Notes: generated from the sequence alone by a model not told the origin. A stretch of DNA of 46,966 nt from Candidatus Epulonipiscium sp. (GCA_012519205.1 JAAYQR010000015.1:1-46966); one strand, 5' to 3'; counted from the first letter of the stretch, positions 1-8,754 are shown. Numbers and translations are program-made.

Positions 1-41
1 TCAATTCTTTTTTTCCAAAGTTCTAGTGATGCCTGATTCAT
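1..41 (-). CDS. Partial ORF start at window edge, possibly IS66-type accessory protein (TnpA-like)
   Basis: Only 13 codons are visible before the window ends: M-N-Q-A-S-L-E-L-W-K-K-R-I and then D or E. The ATG follows a strong GAGGAGGT ribosome binding site with five bases between, so it looks like a genuine start. The pattern of a short polar start, then LW, then a basic-R-I stretch resembles the first residues of IS66-family accessory proteins, but 13 residues cannot prove this. It lies downstream of rpsI and beyond its terminator, so it belongs to a separate unit. It could equally be an unrelated small gene. Confidence 0.35.
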   Translation of the reverse strand, partial: MNQASLELWKKRI

Positions 42-251
42 AAGGTACCTCCTCGAAATTCATTATTGGAGAAAGTATACCTTATTCATATCCGTTTTGC
101 ACTACGTCATGTTTTGAAGCACTTACATATTATACTAAGAAATATCAAAAAATATTAAAATATGTTTTTTTATTTTACTCAAAGTAGAATATCATAATAT
201 GTTTTTTTATTCTTCTTTAAAACTTAGCTTGCGACAGATTTGCGACACGAC
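42..251. other. Intergenic region between rpsI terminator and left-edge ORF, with direct repeats and a possible promoter
   Basis: No gene is visible here. It is very AT-rich and holds two direct repeats. AATATGTTTTTTTATT occurs at 159-174 and again at 196-211, and TTGCGACA occurs at 229-236 and 240-247 (11-base period). A TATAAT box on the minus strand (129-134) could serve the left-edge ORF, but its -35 is poor. Paired TTGCGACA-like motifs just past a conserved gene could be recombinase sites; this is inference only. Confidence 0.4.
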
Positions 252-255
252 AAAA

Positions 256-292
256 AAATAAAGCCTCGAAACGCTTTGTTTTCGAGGCTTTT
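256..292 (-). terminator. Rho-independent terminator of rplM-rpsI
   Basis: A 12-bp stem has arms 260-271 and 280-291 (AAAGCCTCGAAA pairing with TTTCGAGGCTTT) and an 8-base loop. On the minus strand it is followed by ATTTTTTT. It begins 14 bases after the rpsI stop codon. Confidence 0.92.
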
Positions 293-305
293 GATAACTT
301 TGAAA

Positions 306-698
306 TTATCTCTTTGAGAATTGTGGAGCTCTTCTTGCTGCTTTGAGTCCATATTTCTTTCTTTCTTTCATTCTTGGATCCCTTGTTAAGAAACCTGCTT
401 TTTTAAGAGCTGGTCTAAGTTCAGCATCTGCTTGAAGAAGTGCTCTTGATACCCCGTGACGGATTGCACCTGCTTGCCCTGTGTATCCTCCACCACGCAC
501 GGTTACTAGTACGTCGAATCTGCTTAATGTATCTGTTAATACTAAAGGTTGTTTTGCAATAACCTTTAGAGTTTCTAATCCAAAATATTCGTTGATATCT
601 CTTTTATTTATTTTAAAGTTTCCATTTCCAGGTACCAGGTATACTCTTGCAATTGATTTTTTTCTTCTACCTGTTCCATAATATCTTACTTCAGCCAT
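306..698 (-). CDS. rpsI: 30S ribosomal protein S9
   Basis: This 130-residue protein is full length for bacterial S9. It starts with the usual Y-Y-G-T-G-R-R-K-x-S-I-A-R-V segment and ends in the basic tail R-A-P-Q-F-S-K-R, which in the ribosome reaches the P-site tRNA on the small-subunit head. It lies 23 bases after rplM, the standard L13-S9 pair, and is followed by a strong terminator, so it ends that transcript. The 3' end of rpsI is a known integration site for some Firmicutes integrative elements. Here the gene is intact. Confidence 0.98.
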   Translation of the reverse strand: MAEVRYYGTGRRKKSIARVYLVPGNGNFKINKRDINEYFGLETLKVIAKQPLVLTDTLSRFDVLVTVRGGGYTGQAGAIRHGVSRALLQADAELRPALKKAGFLTRDPRMKERKKYGLKAARRAPQFSKR

Positions 699-721
699 TC
701 GGATATCCTCCCTTCGCTACC

Positions 722-1159
722 TTAAAATTTAATTTCTAATACTTCTGGCTTTTGAGCTTCATGATTGTGCTGTGCATCTCTATAAACACGAAGTTTTGTA
801 AGCATTTGTCTTCCTAAGCTATTCTTTGGAAGCATTCCTTTTACTGCCTGATAAAGCACCTTTTCAGGTTTTGTCGCCATTAAATCTCTGTATTTTACTT
901 CTTTTAGGCCACCAGGATGTCCTGTGTGGTATCTATAATATTTCTGATCTAATTTTTTACCTGTTAATTTAACGTCTTTTGCATTGATGATGATAACATG
1001 ATCTCCCGTATCCACATGGGGTGTATAAGTTGGTTTATGCTTTCCACGAAGAATTTTTGCAACTTCGGAAGCTAAGCGTCCCAATGTCATGTCTGTTGCA
1101 TCAACAACATACCATTTTCTTTCAACTGTTTCGGCTTTCGCCATATATGTTGTATTCAT
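722..1159 (-). CDS. rplM: 50S ribosomal protein L13
   Basis: This 145-residue protein matches L13, an early-assembly 23S rRNA binding protein. Its features include W-Y-V-V-D-A, the G-R-L-A-S segment, D-H-V-I-I-I-N-A and the G-H-P-G-G loop. The ATG at 1159 lies 8 bases after AAGGAGGG; an internal ATG five codons later (1144) would give the more common M-A-K start but has a weaker site. It is the first gene of the rplM-rpsI unit, preceded by a consensus sigma-A promoter and an 84-nt structured leader. Confidence 0.97.
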   Translation of the reverse strand: MNTTYMAKAETVERKWYVVDATDMTLGRLASEVAKILRGKHKPTYTPHVDTGDHVIIINAKDVKLTGKKLDQKYYRYHTGHPGGLKEVKYRDLMATKPEKVLYQAVKGMLPKNSLGRQMLTKLRVYRDAQHNHEAQKPEVLEIKF

Positions 1160-1243
1160 TACATTCCCTCCTTGATTCTTCTAATATTCACGGCTCTATT
1201 TAAAATCCGGGGCTAAGGGATTTTAAAGTGGCATAATTACACA
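1160..1243 (-). promoter_or_regulatory. rplM 5' leader, candidate L13 leader RNA
   Basis: Between the promoter and the rplM start the RNA can form a perfect 10-bp hairpin, TTTAAAATCC pairing with GGATTTTAAA (1218-1227 and 1199-1208), with a 9-base loop. It is followed by GAGCCGTGAATATTAG and then the ribosome binding site. L13 leaders in Firmicutes are known autoregulatory RNAs at this position. Membership in that family is inferred from position and structure and has not been checked against a covariance model. Confidence 0.6.
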
Positions 1244-1249
1244 AAAATC

Positions 1250-1278
1250 ATTATAGTACATCTACCCTAGCGTGTCAA
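1250..1278 (-). promoter_or_regulatory. Sigma-A promoter for rplM-rpsI
   Basis: On the minus strand there is TTGACA (1273-1278), a 17-base spacer and TATAAT (1250-1255). Both hexamers are perfect consensus. Confidence 0.92.
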
Positions 1279-1323
1279 GGAATATGTTTGGTTTAGACGA
1301 ATTTTCCAAGAGCTCTTTAAAAT

Positions 1324-1351
1324 ATTCTTCACTTCGTTCAGAATAACAAAA
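1324..1351 (+). repeat. Dispersed intergenic repeat, copy A
   Basis: ATTCTTC-ACTTCGTTC-AGAATAACAAAA is a 28-base element also present at 4727-4754 and, inverted, at 24633-24660. ATTCT and AGAAT at its ends can pair. It lies between truA and rplM, upstream of the rplM promoter. Confidence 0.6.
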
Positions 1352-1382
1352 ATTTGAATCCTTTCCCTGACCTTAATATTCC

Positions 1383-2120
1383 TTAGGAATAAAGTATTTC
1401 TATTAAGGTTAGTCCCTGGGGTTGAGCTGTTTTCCCTGCTAGATTGCGATTTTTTGATAAGATTATATCTTTTATATCAGAAGCAGCTTTCTTGCCTAGT
1501 CCTATCTCTATTAAGGTTCCCACCATAATTCTTACCATGTTATATAGGAAACCATTACCCTTAACCTCAAATATAATAAAAGGTTCTTTTTTAGTCACTG
1601 TAGCATCGTATATTATTCTTTCCGTAGTTTTGACGGAACTGCCTGTTGAGCAGAAGGATGCAAAGTCATGGATTCCAACGAAATACCGAGCCCCTTTATC
1701 CATTGCATCTATATCCAATTTAGAGGATATAAATGTACTTATATTTCTATATTGGGGTATTGGGAATGTTTCATTTAGTATTTGATATCTATAGGTTTTT
1801 TCCCTAGCATCATATCTTGGATGAAAGTCCTTTGGAACTTCTTTGGCATCTTTTATTACTATATCTTCAGGAAGAACCGTATTTAATGCATAGGGAATTC
1901 TATCGGTAGGGATAGTTGTATCTACTTTAATTAATCCCCGCTGTCCTAAGGCATGAACCCCTGCATCAGTTCTACCAGCACCTGTAACAATTAGATTGTT
2001 CCTAAATATTTTAAGGCAGGCTTCTTCTATTTTTTGTTGTATCCCTATACCATTGGGTTGGCGCTGCCAGCCGTTATAATTTGTCCCATCGTAGGAGATG
2101 GTAAGTAATATATTTTTCAC
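1383..2120 (-). CDS. truA: tRNA pseudouridine(38-40) synthase TruA
   Basis: TruA converts uridines 38-40 of the tRNA anticodon arm to pseudouridine. The protein has the opening I-S-Y-D-G-T-x-Y-x-G-W-Q-R-Q and the catalytic motif G-R-T-D-A-G-V-H-A with the nucleophilic aspartate at about residue 52. A GTG at 2120, with AGGATG just upstream, gives 245 residues, the usual family length. A longer in-frame reading to 2186 adds 22 unrelated residues and overlaps ecfT. The gene follows ecfT closely, as in many Firmicutes, and is probably the last gene of the ecf operon. Confidence 0.94.
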   Translation of the reverse strand: MKNILLTISYDGTNYNGWQRQPNGIGIQQKIEEACLKIFRNNLIVTGAGRTDAGVHALGQRGLIKVDTTIPTDRIPYALNTVLPEDIVIKDAKEVPKDFHPRYDAREKTYRYQILNETFPIPQYRNISTFISSKLDIDAMDKGARYFVGIHDFASFCSTGSSVKTTERIIYDATVTKKEPFIIFEVKGNGFLYNMVRIMVGTLIEIGLGKKAASDIKDIILSKNRNLAGKTAQPQGLTLIEILYS

Positions 2121-2167
2121 TTTATACACATCCTGTTTTGCGAGGGAGGTACAAAAACCACCCCTTA

Positions 2168-2968
2168 CTAGATAAAACGGATACATATCATGATTATTGT
2201 AAATATTGTAATCCCAATCATAGCTATATAATCATGCTTTCCTATCATCAACTGTTTCATTCTTGTTCTATTTTCCCCACCATGATAACATCTAGCCTCC
2301 ATTGCCATAGCTAGTTCATCTGCTCTTCTAAAAGCAGATATAAATAGTGGGACTAAAAGTGGTATTAAACTTTTAGCTCTTTTTATTATCCCCCCGCTTT
2401 CAAAATCTGCACCCCTTGCCATTTGGGCTTTCATTATTTTATCTGTTTCCTCTAATAGTATCGGAATAAATCTAAGAGCTATGGTCATCATCATAGCTAT
2501 TTCATGGGCAGGGACTCCTATTTTTTTAAACGGGTTAAGAAGATTTTCTATGCCATCTGTAAGCTGAATAGGGGATGTGGTTAATGTTAGTATCGAAGAG
2601 CCTATAATAAGAAAGATTAAACGGGTCGCCATTAACCCTGCTAAATACAATCCCTCTCCAGTTATTTTTATTGCTTTATATGACCATAGGATATTCTCCC
2701 CAGGGGTCATGAAAATATTTAAAGCGACGGTTATTAATATTATTACAAAGATTGCCCTTAGTCCCTTTAGCATGAACTTTACTGGTACTTTAGATAAAAA
2801 TATAAGATATGCTAAGAAAAACAGGGTAAATCCATAACCAATATATCTATTAGCAATAAAAAGAGTAATAATAAATATAAATGTAGATATAATCTTAACC
2901 CTAGGATCTAGTCTATGAATCCATGAATCAACTGGATAATATTGTCCAATAGTGATATCTTTAAACAT
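2168..2968 (-). CDS. ecfT: Energy-coupling factor transporter transmembrane protein EcfT
   Basis: This 266-residue hydrophobic protein is the scaffold that joins the EcfA1/EcfA2 ATPases to exchangeable substrate-binding S components for vitamin or metal uptake. Several membrane helices are visible, at about residues 28-60, 70-90, 105-130 and 242-264. In the C-terminal cytoplasmic half are the two coupling motifs that contact the ATPases: M-A-R-G-A-D-F near 184 and A-M-E-A-R-C-Y near 222. It starts 7 bases after ecfA2. No S component is encoded nearby, so it is probably a group II (shared) ECF module. Confidence 0.95.
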   Translation of the reverse strand: MFKDITIGQYYPVDSWIHRLDPRVKIISTFIFIITLFIANRYIGYGFTLFFLAYLIFLSKVPVKFMLKGLRAIFVIILITVALNIFMTPGENILWSYKAIKITGEGLYLAGLMATRLIFLIIGSSILTLTTSPIQLTDGIENLLNPFKKIGVPAHEIAMMMTIALRFIPILLEETDKIMKAQMARGADFESGGIIKRAKSLIPLLVPLFISAFRRADELAMAMEARCYHGGENRTRMKQLMIGKHDYIAMIGITIFTIIMICIRFI

Positions 2969-2975
2969 TTTACAC

Positions 2976-3830
2976 CTACTTTTGTTTTTTCAATAAAGAA
3001 GCTAATTCCTTAGCTCCCTCTTCTACAGTCAATACATCCGTAGAAACCTTAAGTCCTTTACTTTTTAATGCCTTCATTATATACATTATTTTTGGGGCTG
3101 CAAGTCCCATCTTTTCTAGCTCCTCTACATGTTCAAAAACGTTTTTCGGACTTCCATCCAAGGCTATTTTACCCCTATGCATAACGATAATTCTATCGAC
3201 TAATTTCGCTATATCTTCCATACTGTGGGATACTAGAATAACTGTGATTCCCAAGGTTTTATGGAGTTTTTGTATTTGCCCTAGGATTTCATCCCTACCT
3301 TTAGGGTCAAGTCCTGCTGTAGGTTCATCCAAAACTAAAACCTCCGGCTTCATTGCCAAAACTCCTGCTATAGCTACCCTTCTTTTTTGTCCCCCAGATA
3401 ATTCAAAGGGAGATTTTTCGTACATGCTTTCATCAAGACCAACTATATCTAGGGCCTCTTTTACCCTTTTATCAATCTCTTCTTTTGATAATCCCATATT
3501 TTGAGGTCCAAAGGATACATCCTTAAATATGGTCATTTCAAAAAGCTGGTGTTCAGGATATTGAAATACAAGGCCCACCCTTTGACGTATTTCTTTTAAT
3601 GAAGTGTCCTTATCATTGATATTTTTACCTAGGATGGTAATTTCCCCATCAGTTGGTTTAAGCAATCCATTAAAATGCTGAATAAGGGTAGATTTCCCCG
3701 AACCCGTATGTCCTATCAAACCAACAAATTGTCCTTTTTCTATATGAAGATTTATACCATACAATGCTGTTTTTTCAAAAGGAGTGCCCCCACTATATAT
3801 ATGGTTTACCCCTTTAAATGTAATTGCCAT
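2976..3830 (-). CDS. ecfA2: Energy-coupling factor ABC transporter ATP-binding protein EcfA2
   Basis: This 284-residue ABC ATPase powers the ECF importer as one half of the EcfA1/EcfA2 pair. It has Walker [10 protein letters not shown] (about 40-48), a Q-loop with F-Q-Y-P-E-H-Q-L-F, the signature L-S-G-G-Q-K-R-R-V, Walker B V-L-V-L-D-E-P and an H-loop histidine in V-S-H-S-M. The Y-P-E-H-Q-L-F form at the Q-loop is typical of EcfA2. Its start overlaps the end of ecfA1 by 25 bases, implying translational coupling. Confidence 0.95.
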   Translation of the reverse strand: MAITFKGVNHIYSGGTPFEKTALYGINLHIEKGQFVGLIGHTGSGKSTLIQHFNGLLKPTDGEITILGKNINDKDTSLKEIRQRVGLVFQYPEHQLFEMTIFKDVSFGPQNMGLSKEEIDKRVKEALDIVGLDESMYEKSPFELSGGQKRRVAIAGVLAMKPEVLVLDEPTAGLDPKGRDEILGQIQKLHKTLGITVILVSHSMEDIAKLVDRIIVMHRGKIALDGSPKNVFEHVEELEKMGLAAPKIMYIMKALKSKGLKVSTDVLTVEEGAKELASLLKKQK

Positions 3831-4669
3831 ATCGCATCCACCATTTCCTTTACTGTAAGTATTTCTGTGGAAATATCAATCCCTTGTTTTTTCATATGAT
3901 AAGCAAGTTCTGTTGCTTGGGGAACATCTAGCCCTAATTCTTTTAGCCTTTCAACTTGACTGAAAATTTCTTTTGGTTTTCCATCCATTACTACCTTACC
4001 ATGATCCATAACAATCACCCTATTGGCTTTTATGGCTTCTTCCATATAGTGAGTAATATGAATAATCGTTATATCTTCTTCTTTATTAAGTCTATGGATG
4101 GTCTGCAAAACTTCCTTTCTGCCTATGGGATCCAACATTGCTGTAGGCTCATCTAGTATAATACACTCAGGCTTCATTGCCAAAACTCCTGCAATGGCAA
4201 TTCTTTGCTTTTGTCCTCCGGAAAGGAGATTAGGAGAATGGGTTATATATTCGCTCATTCCCACTACATCTACGGACTCCTCTACCCGCTTTCTTATTTC
4301 ATTAGGTTCAACCCCTAAGTTTTCAGGACCAAACGCCACATCTTCTTCCACTACGGCAGCGATGATTTGGTTATCAGGGTTTTGGAAGACCATGCCTGCA
4401 CTTTGGCGGATATTCCATAGGTTATCCTCATCTTTTGTATCCATGCCCTTTATTAGGAGGGTTCCACCGCTTGGGTGAAGAATTGCATTCATATGTTTTG
4501 CGAAGGTAGATTTTCCCGAGCCGTTATGACCTAGTATAACTACAAATTCGCCCTTTGTTATTTCTATATTTATATCATCTAAGGCAGTTTCCTTAGACTC
4601 TATTTCGCCTTTATCATTATGGGTATAGTATTCATAAATAAGCCCTTTACTAGTTACGATTTTATTCAT
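3806..4669 (-). CDS. ecfA1: Energy-coupling factor ABC transporter ATP-binding protein EcfA1
   Basis: This 287-residue ABC ATPase is the other half of the ECF pair. It has Walker [10 protein letters not shown] (about 47-55), Q-loop F-Q-N-P-D-N-Q-I, signature L-S-G-G-Q-K-Q-R-I, Walker [12 protein letters not shown] and the H-loop I-T-H-Y-M. The N-P-D-N-Q form is typical of EcfA1. It opens the ecfA1-ecfA2-ecfT-truA run, 164 bases past rplQ. That gap holds the rplQ terminator and a dispersed repeat, and no convincing promoter was found, so read-through from the ribosomal operon is possible. Confidence 0.95.
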   Translation of the reverse strand: MNKIVTSKGLIYEYYTHNDKGEIESKETALDDINIEITKGEFVVILGHNGSGKSTFAKHMNAILHPSGGTLLIKGMDTKDEDNLWNIRQSAGMVFQNPDNQIIAAVVEEDVAFGPENLGVEPNEIRKRVEESVDVVGMSEYITHSPNLLSGGQKQRIAIAGVLAMKPECIILDEPTAMLDPIGRKEVLQTIHRLNKEEDITIIHITHYMEEAIKANRVIVMDHGKVVMDGKPKEIFSQVERLKELGLDVPQATELAYHMKKQGIDISTEILTVKEMVDAIWQLHLKG

Positions 4670-4726
4670 GGTTCACCAACCTTTATAGTTTCCTTTATAA
4701 CTCAAAATTTAATACCCACCAATTAG

Positions 4727-4754
4727 ATTCTTCGCTATGCTCAGAATGACAAAA
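4727..4754 (+). repeat. Dispersed intergenic repeat, copy B
   Basis: ATTCTTCGC-TATGCTC-AGAATGACAAAA is the best-preserved copy of the 28-base element and lies in the ecfA1-rplQ gap. Compared with copy A (1324-1351) it differs at a few positions, mostly in the central part. Confidence 0.65.
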
Positions 4755-4797
4755 GGACGTAATAGGTATTCACTTTTCAATTATAAAGGATATATAT

Positions 4798-4828
4798 ATA
4801 GGGATTAAGACTCAATCTTAATCCCTAG
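4798..4828 (-). terminator. Hairpin terminator after rplQ
   Basis: GGGATTAAGA and TCTTAATCCC (arms 4801-4810 and 4816-4825) form a perfect 10-bp stem with a 5-base loop just past the rplQ stop. The trailing sequence on the minus strand is TATATATATATCC, not a pure U run, so termination may be leaky. Confidence 0.7.
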
Positions 4829-4833
4829 GCATG

Positions 4834-5364
4834 TTACACTAATTCAATAATAACTTCTTCTGCACCATCGCCCTTACGGGGTCCAATTTTTACAATTCTC
4901 GTATATCCACCGTTACGGTCTGTATACTTAGGTGCTATTTCAGCAAATAATTTTTCCACCATATCCACACTTTTAGTGTTTTGTCTTTTTTTCATACTAT
5001 CAGTTTCTGTTACAGGATATAACACGCGTAGTATTTGCCTTCTTGCACTAAGGCGAGAAGGATTATCTTTTTTAACAGACTTTTCTACTTCATCAAACAC
5101 ACTTACTTTTTTGCCGTTAACTACTTCTTTGATGCGCTTTCCTTCTGCATCTTTTCTTGCTACTTTAGATTTAACGGTTACTTCTGTGAAATTATCTTTT
5201 TCTTTCACAGCAAGAGTAATGAGTTTTTCTGTAATTCTTCTAATTTCTTTTGCTTTTGTTTCAGTTGTTCTAATTTTGCCATGATATAATAAATTGGTCA
5301 CTTGGTTTCTCAACAAAGCCTTGCGCTGTGAGGAAGTACGACCTAATTTTCTGTACCCTGCCAT
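4834..5364 (-). CDS. rplQ: 50S ribosomal protein L17, long form
   Basis: L17 lines the exit-tunnel side of the large subunit. The N-terminal [19 protein letters not shown] and the C-terminal [18 protein letters not shown] are clear. At 176 residues it is much longer than the usual 112-130, because of a charged insertion at about residues 55-110, before [11 protein letters not shown]. Two adjacent ATGs follow AGGAGGTTGA; the second (5364) gives the canonical M-A-G-Y start. It is the last gene of the alpha-type operon, after rpoA. Confidence 0.95.
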   Translation of the reverse strand: MAGYRKLGRTSSQRKALLRNQVTNLLYHGKIRTTETKAKEIRRITEKLITLAVKEKDNFTEVTVKSKVARKDAEGKRIKEVVNGKKVSVFDEVEKSVKKDNPSRLSARRQILRVLYPVTETDSMKKRQNTKSVDMVEKLFAEIAPKYTDRNGGYTRIVKIGPRKGDGAEEVIIELV

Positions 5365-5395
5365 CATTCAACCTCCTTTTCACGAATATAAGCAA

Positions 5396-6355
5396 TTAAT
5401 CTTCATTGGGCTTTAAGGATAACCCTAATTCTGCAAGTTTATTAAGGACTTCTTCTAATGATTTGCGCCCTAAATTACGAACCTTCATCATTTCCTCTTC
5501 CGTACGGTTGATGAGTTCTTCTACTGTATTAATGCCCGCCCTCTTTAAGCAGTTATAGGAGCGAACCGATAAATCCAGTTCCTCAATGCTCATTTCTAGG
5601 ACTTTTTCTTTTTTATCTTCTTCTTTTTCCACCATTACTTCTGCATTCTTAGCATTTTCAGATAAATCGATAAATAAGTTTAAATGTTCATTAAGAACCT
5701 TTGCACCTAAACTCACTGCTTCATCCGGCTTAATAGTCCCATTGGTCCATATTTCGAATGTTAACTTGTCGTAATCAGTGATTTGACCCACCCTTGTGTT
5801 TTCGACAACAAAATTTATACGGCTTACAGGGGTATAGATAGAATCAATAGGAATAACCCCTATGGGTTGTTCTTTTTTCTTATTCTTATCTGCACCAACA
5901 TAGCCTCTACCTTTTGTTATTGTCAATTCCATAAATAACTTACTATCTGAACCACCACTTAATGTAGCGATATGAATATCGGGATTTAATATTTCAATAT
6001 CCGAATCCACCTTAATATCCGCTGCTGTGACAACACATTCCCCTTCGGCTTCTATATAGGCTACCTTAGGTTCATTTCCTTCACTATGGTTTTTAATAGC
6101 TAAGTTTTTAATATTTAGGATAAGCTCTGTGACATCTTCTTTTACCCCAGGAATAGTACTATATTCATGGAGTACATTTTCGATTTTAACACTGCTAACA
6201 GCAGCACCGGGAAGGGTAGAAAGTAATATCCTTCTTAAACTGTTTCCCAGTGTTGTTCCATATCCTCTTTCAAGAGGTTCTACAACAAAACGCCCATATG
6301 TTTCATCTTCTGACATTTCAGCAATTTCAATGCGAGGTTTTTCAAATTCAAACAC
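5396..6355 (-). CDS. rpoA: DNA-directed RNA polymerase subunit alpha
   Basis: This 319-residue protein is full length. The N-terminal domain (about 1-230), which dimerises and nucleates RNA polymerase assembly, contains [25 protein letters not shown]. The C-terminal DNA- and activator-binding domain (about 245-319) contains the helix-hairpin-helix segment ending in [11 protein letters not shown]. The start is GTG at 6355, eight bases after AGGAGGG. It sits between rpsD and rplQ, as in other Firmicutes. Confidence 0.98.
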   Translation of the reverse strand: MFEFEKPRIEIAEMSEDETYGRFVVEPLERGYGTTLGNSLRRILLSTLPGAAVSSVKIENVLHEYSTIPGVKEDVTELILNIKNLAIKNHSEGNEPKVAYIEAEGECVVTAADIKVDSDIEILNPDIHIATLSGGSDSKLFMELTITKGRGYVGADKNKKKEQPIGVIPIDSIYTPVSRINFVVENTRVGQITDYDKLTFEIWTNGTIKPDEAVSLGAKVLNEHLNLFIDLSENAKNAEVMVEKEEDKKEKVLEMSIEELDLSVRSYNCLKRAGINTVEELINRTEEEMMKVRNLGRKSLEEVLNKLAELGLSLKPNED

Positions 6356-6416
6356 CCGGTAAACCCTCCTTTTTGGTTTTTAATCATACTGAGGGTGACA
6401 ATTTGTCTTCTAATTA

Positions 6417-7043
6417 CTATTTGGAATACAACTCTACGATAAGTGTTTCTTGGATTTCGATGTCTATTTGTTCTCTGTTTGGTAAAGAAACAATTTTTCC
6501 GCTTAAGTTGTCTTTGTCAGCTTCAAGCCATTCGGGTACAAGTCTAGATGCTGTTGTATCACTGATATCCTTGAATCTTTGAATATTCTTAGAGTTTTCC
6601 TTAATTTCGATAACATCCCCAACTTTTAATTGATAAGATGGAATATTTACTTTTTTCCCGTTTACAAGAACGTGATTATGGCGAACCACTTGTCTTGCCT
6701 CTGTCCTTGAACGTCCATATCCTAAACGATACACAACATTATCCAATCTTAATTCTAATAATCGAAGTAGGTTTTCCCCTGTAACCCCCGAAATACGCTC
6801 TGCTTCTTCAAAGTAATTAGCAAATTGTGCTTCAAGAACCCCATAGATTCTCTTTGCTTTTTGCTTTTCACGAAGCTGGAGTCCATACTCGGATAATTTC
6901 TTTCTACTTTGACCATGTTGTCCCGGTGCATAAGGTCTTCTATCAACAGGACATTTTGGTGAAAAACATTTTTCTCCCTTTAAATATAGCTTTTGCCCTT
7001 CTCTACGGCATAGTCTACAAACGGGTCCTATATATCTAGCCAT
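6417..7043 (-). CDS. rpsD: 30S ribosomal protein S4, zinc-binding form
   Basis: This 208-residue protein is a primary 16S rRNA binder that nucleates assembly of the 30S body. Four cysteines at 9, 12, 26 and 31 form the zinc-binding N-terminus. The S4 RNA-binding domain lies at about 98-160 ([11 protein letters not shown], then [14 protein letters not shown]). It lies in the rpsM-rpsK-rpsD-rpoA-rplQ run, where S4 is often the autoregulator; no separate leader is visible directly before it. The 61-base gap to rpoA has a small palindrome, GACAATTTGTC. Confidence 0.98.
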   Translation of the reverse strand: MARYIGPVCRLCRREGQKLYLKGEKCFSPKCPVDRRPYAPGQHGQSRKKLSEYGLQLREKQKAKRIYGVLEAQFANYFEEAERISGVTGENLLRLLELRLDNVVYRLGYGRSRTEARQVVRHNHVLVNGKKVNIPSYQLKVGDVIEIKENSKNIQRFKDISDTTASRLVPEWLEADKDNLSGKIVSLPNREQIDIEIQETLIVELYSK

Positions 7044-7063
7044 TTAAGCTTACACCTCCTAAT

Positions 7064-7465
7064 CTAAACTCTTCTACGTTTTGGTGGACGACATCCATTA
7101 TGAGGAACTGGAGTAACATCCTTAATCATTGTTACTTCAAGGCCTGCTGCCTGAAGAGCACGGATAGCCGCTTCTCTACCAGAACCAGGTCCTTTTACCA
7201 TAACTTCTACAGATTTTAAGCCGTAATCCATAGCTGCTTTAGCCGCAGTATCTGCTGCCATTTGTGCTGCATATGGAGTAGATTTTCTTGAACCTCTAAA
7301 ACCTAATTGTCCGGCACTTGCCCAGGATAAAGCATTTCCTGTGGCATCTGTTAATGTTACAATTGTATTGTTAAAAGTAGACTGAATATGCGCTTGTCCC
7401 CGCTCAACAATTTTCCTATCACGGCGTCTGCGGGTTGTTGCTTTTTTAGCTACTTTCTTTGCCAT
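7064..7465 (-). CDS. rpsK: 30S ribosomal protein S11
   Basis: This 133-residue protein forms part of the 30S platform and contacts the mRNA exit region. Conserved pieces are [24 protein letters not shown] and the C-terminal [13 protein letters not shown]. The Lys/Arg-rich N-terminus is normal. It starts 22 bases after rpsM with a good AGGAGG site. Confidence 0.98.
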   Translation of the reverse strand: MAKKVAKKATTRRRRDRKIVERGQAHIQSTFNNTIVTLTDATGNALSWASAGQLGFRGSRKSTPYAAQMAADTAAKAAMDYGLKSVEVMVKGPGSGREAAIRALQAAGLEVTMIKDVTPVPHNGCRPPKRRRV

Positions 7466-7487
7466 TTCACACTACCTCCTTTATGCA

Positions 7488-7856
7488 CTATTTTTTCTTA
7501 TTAGCAACAGTTCTTTTTGGTCCTTTTCTAGTTCTTGCATTATTTTTCGTGTTTTGCCCTCTCACCGGAAGCCCTTTCCTATGACGGATTCCTCTGTAAG
7601 ATCCGATTTCCATAAGACGCTTAATATTTAGAGCTGTTTCCCTACGTAAATCTCCCTCAACCATTTGGGTTTTTTCAATGATTTCACGGAGTTTTGCTGC
7701 CTCGTCATCTGTTAAATCTCTTACCCTTGTATCTGGATTAATTCCAGCTTCTTTTAAAATACGATTAGAGCTAGCACGCCCAATACCATAAATATAGGTA
7801 AGTCCGATTTCTACACGTTTATCCCTTGGTAAATCTATACCTGCAATACGTGCCAT
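7488..7856 (-). CDS. rpsM: 30S ribosomal protein S13
   Basis: This 122-residue protein of the 30S head forms intersubunit bridges and touches P-site tRNA. It has R-I-A-G-I-D-L-P, the helix-hairpin-helix [24 protein letters not shown] and a basic tail. A consensus promoter lies 117 bases upstream, so rpsM begins an internal transcript in addition to read-through from rpsJ. Confidence 0.98.
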   Translation of the reverse strand: MARIAGIDLPRDKRVEIGLTYIYGIGRASSNRILKEAGINPDTRVRDLTDDEAAKLREIIEKTQMVEGDLRRETALNIKRLMEIGSYRGIRHRKGLPVRGQNTKNNARTRKGPKRTVANKKK

Positions 7857-7942
7857 ATAGCGATTACACCTCCTACAATTTCCTTTAACATCTATTATTT
7901 ACTACTATCATCTTCTATCAGCAAAAAAATTGCAGCCGCTTG

Positions 7943-7960
7943 AGAACATTGTTTTGTTCT
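7943..7960 (-). promoter_or_regulatory. Hairpin in rpsM leader
   Basis: AGAACA (7943-7948) and TGTTCT (7955-7960) can pair across a 6-base loop, early in the RNA expected from the rpsM promoter. Its role is unknown; it could be part of a ribosomal-protein operator. Confidence 0.4.
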
Positions 7961-7972
7961 TCACAAAATATT

Positions 7973-8001
7973 ATTATATAATAGATTGTATAATATATCA
8001 A
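7973..8001 (-). promoter_or_regulatory. Internal sigma-A promoter before rpsM
   Basis: On the minus strand there is TTGATA (7996-8001), a 17-base spacer and TATAAT (7973-7978), between rpmJ and rpsM. Confidence 0.8.
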
Positions 8002-8041
8002 TTATTTTTACTGTTAAATCTATCATCAAGCCTGCTCAAGG

Positions 8042-8064
8042 ATGCTTGCCCCTCGAGCAAGCAT
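8042..8064 (-). promoter_or_regulatory. Hairpin between rpmJ and rpsM
   Basis: ATGCTTGC (8042-8049) and GCAAGCAT (8057-8064) form a perfect 8-bp stem directly after rpmJ. No U run follows on the minus strand, so it is not a classic terminator. An overlapping alternative stem exists (see findings). Confidence 0.55.
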
Positions 8065-8074
8065 ATTTTTACTT

Positions 8075-8188
8075 TTAACCTTGTTTTTGCTTATGCTTTG
8101 GATTTTCGCAAATAACACGAATGCGACCTTTTCTTTTTATAATCTTACACTTTTCACAGATTGGTTTTACAGAAGGTCTTACTTTCAT
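8075..8188 (-). CDS. rpmJ: 50S ribosomal protein L36
   Basis: This 37-residue protein reads [14 protein letters not shown] and continues to [11 protein letters not shown]. It is the normal length of bacterial L36 and carries the zinc set Cys11, Cys14, Cys27 and His32. It binds 23S rRNA late in assembly. The ATG at 8188 follows GGAGAAAAGCAA. It lies 26 bases after infA, its usual neighbour. Confidence 0.97.
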   Translation of the reverse strand: MKVRPSVKPICEKCKIIKRKGRIRVICENPKHKQKQG

Positions 8189-8214
8189 TTGCTTTTCTCC
8201 TTTCCTCTCTCAAT

Positions 8215-8433
8215 TTATTTAGCTCTCCAAGTAATTCGGCCTTTTGTCAGATCATAGGGAGAGAGTTCTATTGTTACTTTGTCTCCCGGCAAAATGCGAA
8301 TAAAATTCATTCGAAGTTTCCCAGAAATATGCGCTAAAATCTTGTGTCCGTTTTCTAGTTCCACCTGGAACATTGCATTAGGTAATTTTTCTAGCACGGT
8401 CCCTTCTACTTCTATAACATCACCCTTCGCCAA
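8215..8433 (-). CDS. infA: Translation initiation factor IF-1
   Basis: IF-1 occupies the 30S A site during initiation. The protein is a single OB fold with [29 protein letters not shown] and [11 protein letters not shown] chose the TTG at 8433: it lies 9 bases after AGGAGG and gives exactly 72 residues with the usual (M)-A-K-G-D start. The upstream ATG at 8451 would place the ribosome binding site inside the gene. That ATG also overlaps the stop of the preceding gene. Confidence 0.94.
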   Translation of the reverse strand: MAKGDVIEVEGTVLEKLPNAMFQVELENGHKILAHISGKLRMNFIRILPGDKVTIELSPYDLTKGRITWRAK

Positions 8434-8447
8434 GGTATCATGCCTCC

Positions 8448-8732
8448 TCATTTAATTACATTTATTGAAAAAGGTTTGTAAAGATTTAATGCTTTCCTTA
8501 TATCAGAATCCTTTAAATCTTTTCCTTCTTCTAAACCACTTTTGATAAATCCTACTATTTCTTTAGTCTTTTGTAGATGTATATTCTTTTTCTTTTTGGG
8601 TTTATGGAGTTTTCTTAAATCCCCATCGACTAGATAAAGGTATTCACCTTCTACCTTGACTACGATAAATGGTTTTCCCTTATCCCGACCTGATTTAGAA
8701 AACACAATTTGACCGATGGTGTATTCATTCAT
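8448..8732 (-). CDS. KOW-domain RNA-binding protein (ribosomal L14e/L27e-like)
   Basis: This is a small 94-residue protein. Its N-terminal half is a KOW-type fold, [20 protein letters not shown], like those of NusG, L24 and eukaryote-type L14e/L27e. Next comes a very basic segment, [10 protein letters not shown] (about 44-53), and a short helical end. It is encoded between map and infA, a position conserved in many Clostridia, which suggests a role on or near the ribosome. The exact function is not known. It lies 22 bases after map, and its TGA overlaps an ATG upstream of infA. Confidence 0.85.
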   Translation of the reverse strand: MNEYTIGQIVFSKSGRDKGKPFIVVKVEGEYLYLVDGDLRKLHKPKKKKNIHLQKTKEIVGFIKSGLEEGKDLKDSDIRKALNLYKPFSINVIK

Positions 8733-8754
8733 CTTTTGCTCACCTGACCTCTAA

